Positions 62,039-64,000 of a stretch of DNA of 64,000 nucleotides are shown here, in pieces; within the stretch, counting starts at the first letter, position 1, and every line of letters starts with the position of its first letter. Both the position numbers and the translations under genes were made by a program. The stretch is from Bacteroidota bacterium (GTDB taxonomy: Bacteria; Bacteroidota; Bacteroidia; Bacteroidales; Prolixibacteraceae): the NCBI GenBank assembly GCA_023251455.1, contig JAHEYT010000031.1, positions 59,735 through 123,734 on the forward strand, read 5' to 3'. The notes below the pieces were generated by a model, which searched no databases, was not told the DNA's origin, and worked only from the letters and a program-made list of their open reading frames with translations.

Positions 62039-63181
62039 TTACAGCGATTTACCAGATTTCTTTTTTTTGTATTCACATGGGGTTAGTCCTGTTGATTTTT
62101 TGAAGATTCTATTAAACGCAGACTTGGAATTGAATCCAGATTCAAAAGCAATTCCTAAAAGTGAATAGCTATCAAATTTGCGATCAACTATCTTAGCCTT
62201 AACTTCTTCCACTCTGTACTGGTTAATAAAATCGAAAAAATTAAGCCCAAAAGTTTCATTAATTACTTGTGACAAGTAATTTGATGGAATTTCAATGTTG
62301 GTTGCAAGCTGCAGAAGTGTTAAGTTGGGATCCAGGTAAGGTTTTTCTGATGTCATTTTGTGTTTTAACTTTTCGATGTATTTTTTGGCATCAGCTTCTT
62401 TTAGCCCTGATCCAGCATATTTTATTTTCGGTTCTATTATAAAATCCTGGTTAGCATTAGGGTAATGGCTGAATATTTCTTTTTGCTTTAGCCCAAAATA
62501 TCCAATAAGGATAATAAAAGCCGATAATGAAAGGAAAAGACCATCGGTACAGAAAGACATTGAAAACAGATGAAACACATGATGAATGACGGTAATAACA
62601 ATTAATGCAGTCCAAATAAACCCAAAAATATATACCAGCTTTCTGAGCCAATCAAGATTTATATTTTCAGAAAAGGAGAAGTTATTAAAAATATTTATGT
62701 CAAGTTTTTTGAATAGCTTTATTGACAGCATAAAATATACCGGACCCGACAATGCTGTTAGAATAAGAAAAAGCAGAAATAAAATGGGTGGCTCAACATC
62801 CCTGGAAACATGATCCATCCTGATCCTATCTGAAACATCGGGAAGAAATGATGCAGTTAGCAGGTAAAGGTTAAAGCAAACGAATGGTATAAAATGCAAC
62901 AGGTCTGCTCTTTTCAAACTACCTTTCTTCGATGCAAGGGCGGATATATACAGATAGAGGAATGGGCCTTGTAACAGGAAAAGGGAAATAAAACTACTTG
63001 ATAACAGTGGAAACAGTGTAAACAGATCATGTGAATAAAAAGCGTAGGACCCTGTAAAGAGACCAAGGTAGACCAGCCAATAGACCAGGATGTTATCATG
63101 TATAGCCTTAGGTTTTTTCTGCAAGAGTAAAATCGCAAAAAAAAATGCATTGAATGCTGCTATAAAGAAGATGAATTTCAT
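62039..63181 (-). CDS. Membrane-anchored AraC-type regulator (second paralog)
   Basis: A 380-aa paralog of 56269-57453 with the same layout. Seven N-terminal helices start at MKFIFFIAAFNAFFFAILLL, followed by the AraC domain with LTLLQLATNIEIPSNYLSQV, NFFDFINQYRVEEVKAKI and LGIAFESGFNSKSAFNRIFK, ending TGLTPCEYKKK. The membrane part shares LLQGPFLYLYISALASKKG and SFCTDGLFLSLSAFIILIGYFGL with the paralog. It lies upstream of the second DUF6448 gene with the operator half-sites between them, so it is a likely regulator of this island. Confidence 0.9.
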   Translation of the reverse strand: MKFIFFIAAFNAFFFAILLLQKKPKAIHDNILVYWLVYLGLFTGSYAFYSHDLFTLFPLLSSSFISLFLLQGPFLYLYISALASKKGSLKRADLLHFIPFVCFNLYLLTASFLPDVSDRIRMDHVSRDVEPPILFLLFLILTALSGPVYFMLSIKLFKKLDINIFNNFSFSENINLDWLRKLVYIFGFIWTALIVITVIHHVFHLFSMSFCTDGLFLSLSAFIILIGYFGLKQKEIFSHYPNANQDFIIEPKIKYAGSGLKEADAKKYIEKLKHKMTSEKPYLDPNLTLLQLATNIEIPSNYLSQVINETFGLNFFDFINQYRVEEVKAKIVDRKFDSYSLLGIAFESGFNSKSAFNRIFKKSTGLTPCEYKKKKSGKSL

Positions 63182-63364
63182 TTATACAATATTCAGGATT
63201 GTAATACTCTATCAAAATGTAACACTTTATCTTGTCAGAACTGCACACCGGATGGCTGAAGGTGGAATCAATTCAACTTTTTTGAATGATAAGAGTTAAG
63301 GTAAAGGTATAGTAGAGCATGGTTGGTTAAGAGCAATGAACCTTGAAATTTGATTTAGTTATTT

Positions 63365-63694
63365 TTACTCCTTTATCATAGTCAAAAGCATTTTAAAGCG
63401 TTCAGTAGCCAGAAGTGCATGAGAAATATTTGCTGGCATAATAATAGTTTCGCCTTCTTCTAAATCATGCGGCTCACCACCGATTGTGATTTTAACTTTC
63501 CCATCAAGCACTTGAACCACTGCATCAAATGGAGCAGTATGTTCGCTAAGGCCTTCACCTTTATCAAATGCAAAAACTGAGATATTCCCTGTTGGGCGTT
63601 TAAGTACATTCTTACTTACAATACCTCCGCTTGAATATTCAACCTCGTTGGTAAAGCGGAACTGATTACCTTTTGGAAATTCGTTTGTGTTCAT
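63365..63694 (-). CDS. Single-domain cupin
   Basis: A 109-aa cupin. The beta-barrel motif 1 reads GEGLSEHTAPFDAVVQVLDG (G-x5-H-x3-D/E, with one His instead of two) and motif 2 is LEEGETIIMPANISHALLA (PxxxxH). The metal site has at least two His and one acidic residue. Small cupins of this kind are often found next to Hcp or NO-response genes in anaerobes, but the substrate is unknown. It is the last gene of the island. Promoter at 63794-63801. Confidence 0.9.
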   Translation of the reverse strand: MNTNEFPKGNQFRFTNEVEYSSGGIVSKNVLKRPTGNISVFAFDKGEGLSEHTAPFDAVVQVLDGKVKITIGGEPHDLEEGETIIMPANISHALLATERFKMLLTMIKE

Positions 63695-63793
63695 ATCAAA
63701 TTTTTATTTTATGAAAATAAAATTTTATAGTTACAATTATCCTCGTTAATATTTACAATTTCGCGTATCATTTTTTTATAGTATTTTCCGAAA

Positions 63794-63801
63794 CAAAACT
63801 A
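63794..63801 (-). promoter_or_regulatory. Candidate cupin promoter (-7 element)
   Basis: TAGTTTTG on the coding strand fits TAnnTTTG about 100 bp upstream of the ATG. The rest of 63695-63880 is AT-rich and shows nothing else. Confidence 0.5.
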
Positions 63802-63888
63802 CAATCATTCGGTTATCAGAACTGTATCAAATGTTACAAATTGCAAAAATACGATGATTCAAGCCGAAATACTTTGCCAATCTGGACA

Positions 63889-63981
63889 CGCCGGATAAAA
63901 TATCCAGTGTGCGCCGGAACAAATTGACCACCTTCCGCCGGTCAAAATGGTTGAGTTTCGCCGGATCAAATTGACCACCCT
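63889..63981. repeat. Four CGCCGG repeats at 23-24 bp period, possible IS21-type end
   Basis: CGCCGG begins at 63889, 63912, 63936 and 63959, each followed by a variant of ATCAAATTGACCACC. Multiple short repeats at the ends are typical of IS21-family elements. The rest of the element would lie beyond the window. Confidence 0.6.
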
Positions 63982-64000
63982 CTAAGAACGATTTATCCTT

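Overview
The window looks like a chromosome segment of a Bacteroidota bacterium, probably of the Marinilabiliales/Prolixibacteraceae group (the family is an inference). Evidence: TAnnTTTG promoters with few Shine-Dalgarno sites, a type IX secretion sorting domain, TonB-dependent receptors with carboxypeptidase-like N-terminal domains, an UpxY/NusG-like antiterminator heading a surface-polysaccharide cluster, and RibBA, LptF, DUF5522 and YwqK-type proteins.

Region 1 (about 1-25,900, read mostly leftward) is a capsule/exopolysaccharide locus. In transcription order it holds UpxY, a winged-helix regulator, an SLBB outer-membrane export protein, a Wzz chain-length protein, a fibronectin-like protein, WecB, a Wzx flippase, a methyltransferase, glycosyltransferases, an EpsG-type polymerase, a GNAT acetyltransferase, a PglC-like initiating transferase and a DegT aminotransferase. 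A second initiating transferase at the left end is broken by a frameshift. The locus is strewn with mobile or selfish elements: a ParE-type toxin-antitoxin pair, a GIY-YIG protein between dispersed repeats, a decayed IS4 transposase, a HEPN-MNT pair inside a roughly 170-bp repeat array, and a REP-associated Y1 transposase between two palindrome blocks. WecB carries two dispersed repeats inserted in frame.

Region 2 (about 25,990-48,660) is ordinary core genome: tRNA-Met, LptF, two glycosyltransferases, RibBA, Fmt, an ECF sigma factor with a membrane partner, a LysM glucosaminidase, cytidine deaminase, Hsp20, a TPP riboswitch driving a TonB receptor (probably for thiamine), a GH75-like protein, ChrA, exonuclease VII, a T9SS subtilase and a YwqK-type protein. 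Region 3 (about 48,570-51,480) holds a DUF4143 ATPase bracketed by matching hairpin pairs and preceded by a 23-bp-period array, then about 0.9 kb of G-rich, apparently structured non-coding DNA.

Region 4 (about 51,500-63,700) looks like a nitrosative-stress island, and is the most interesting part. It encodes hybrid-cluster protein Hcp, a TonB receptor with a secreted HMA-like protein, a two-subunit heme-copper oxidoreductase that has lost its CuA ligands and the helix-VI CuB histidine (suggesting an NO reductase rather than an oxidase), two secreted DUF6448 proteins whose predicted mature N-terminus is His-Cys-Asp, two membrane-anchored AraC regulators and a cupin. Three of its promoters share a CAAAAGTA element followed, exactly 19 nt away, by a TTATAA-containing box (plus-strand view), so they are probably one regulon. 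The window ends in another 23-bp-period array that resembles the end of an IS21-type element.
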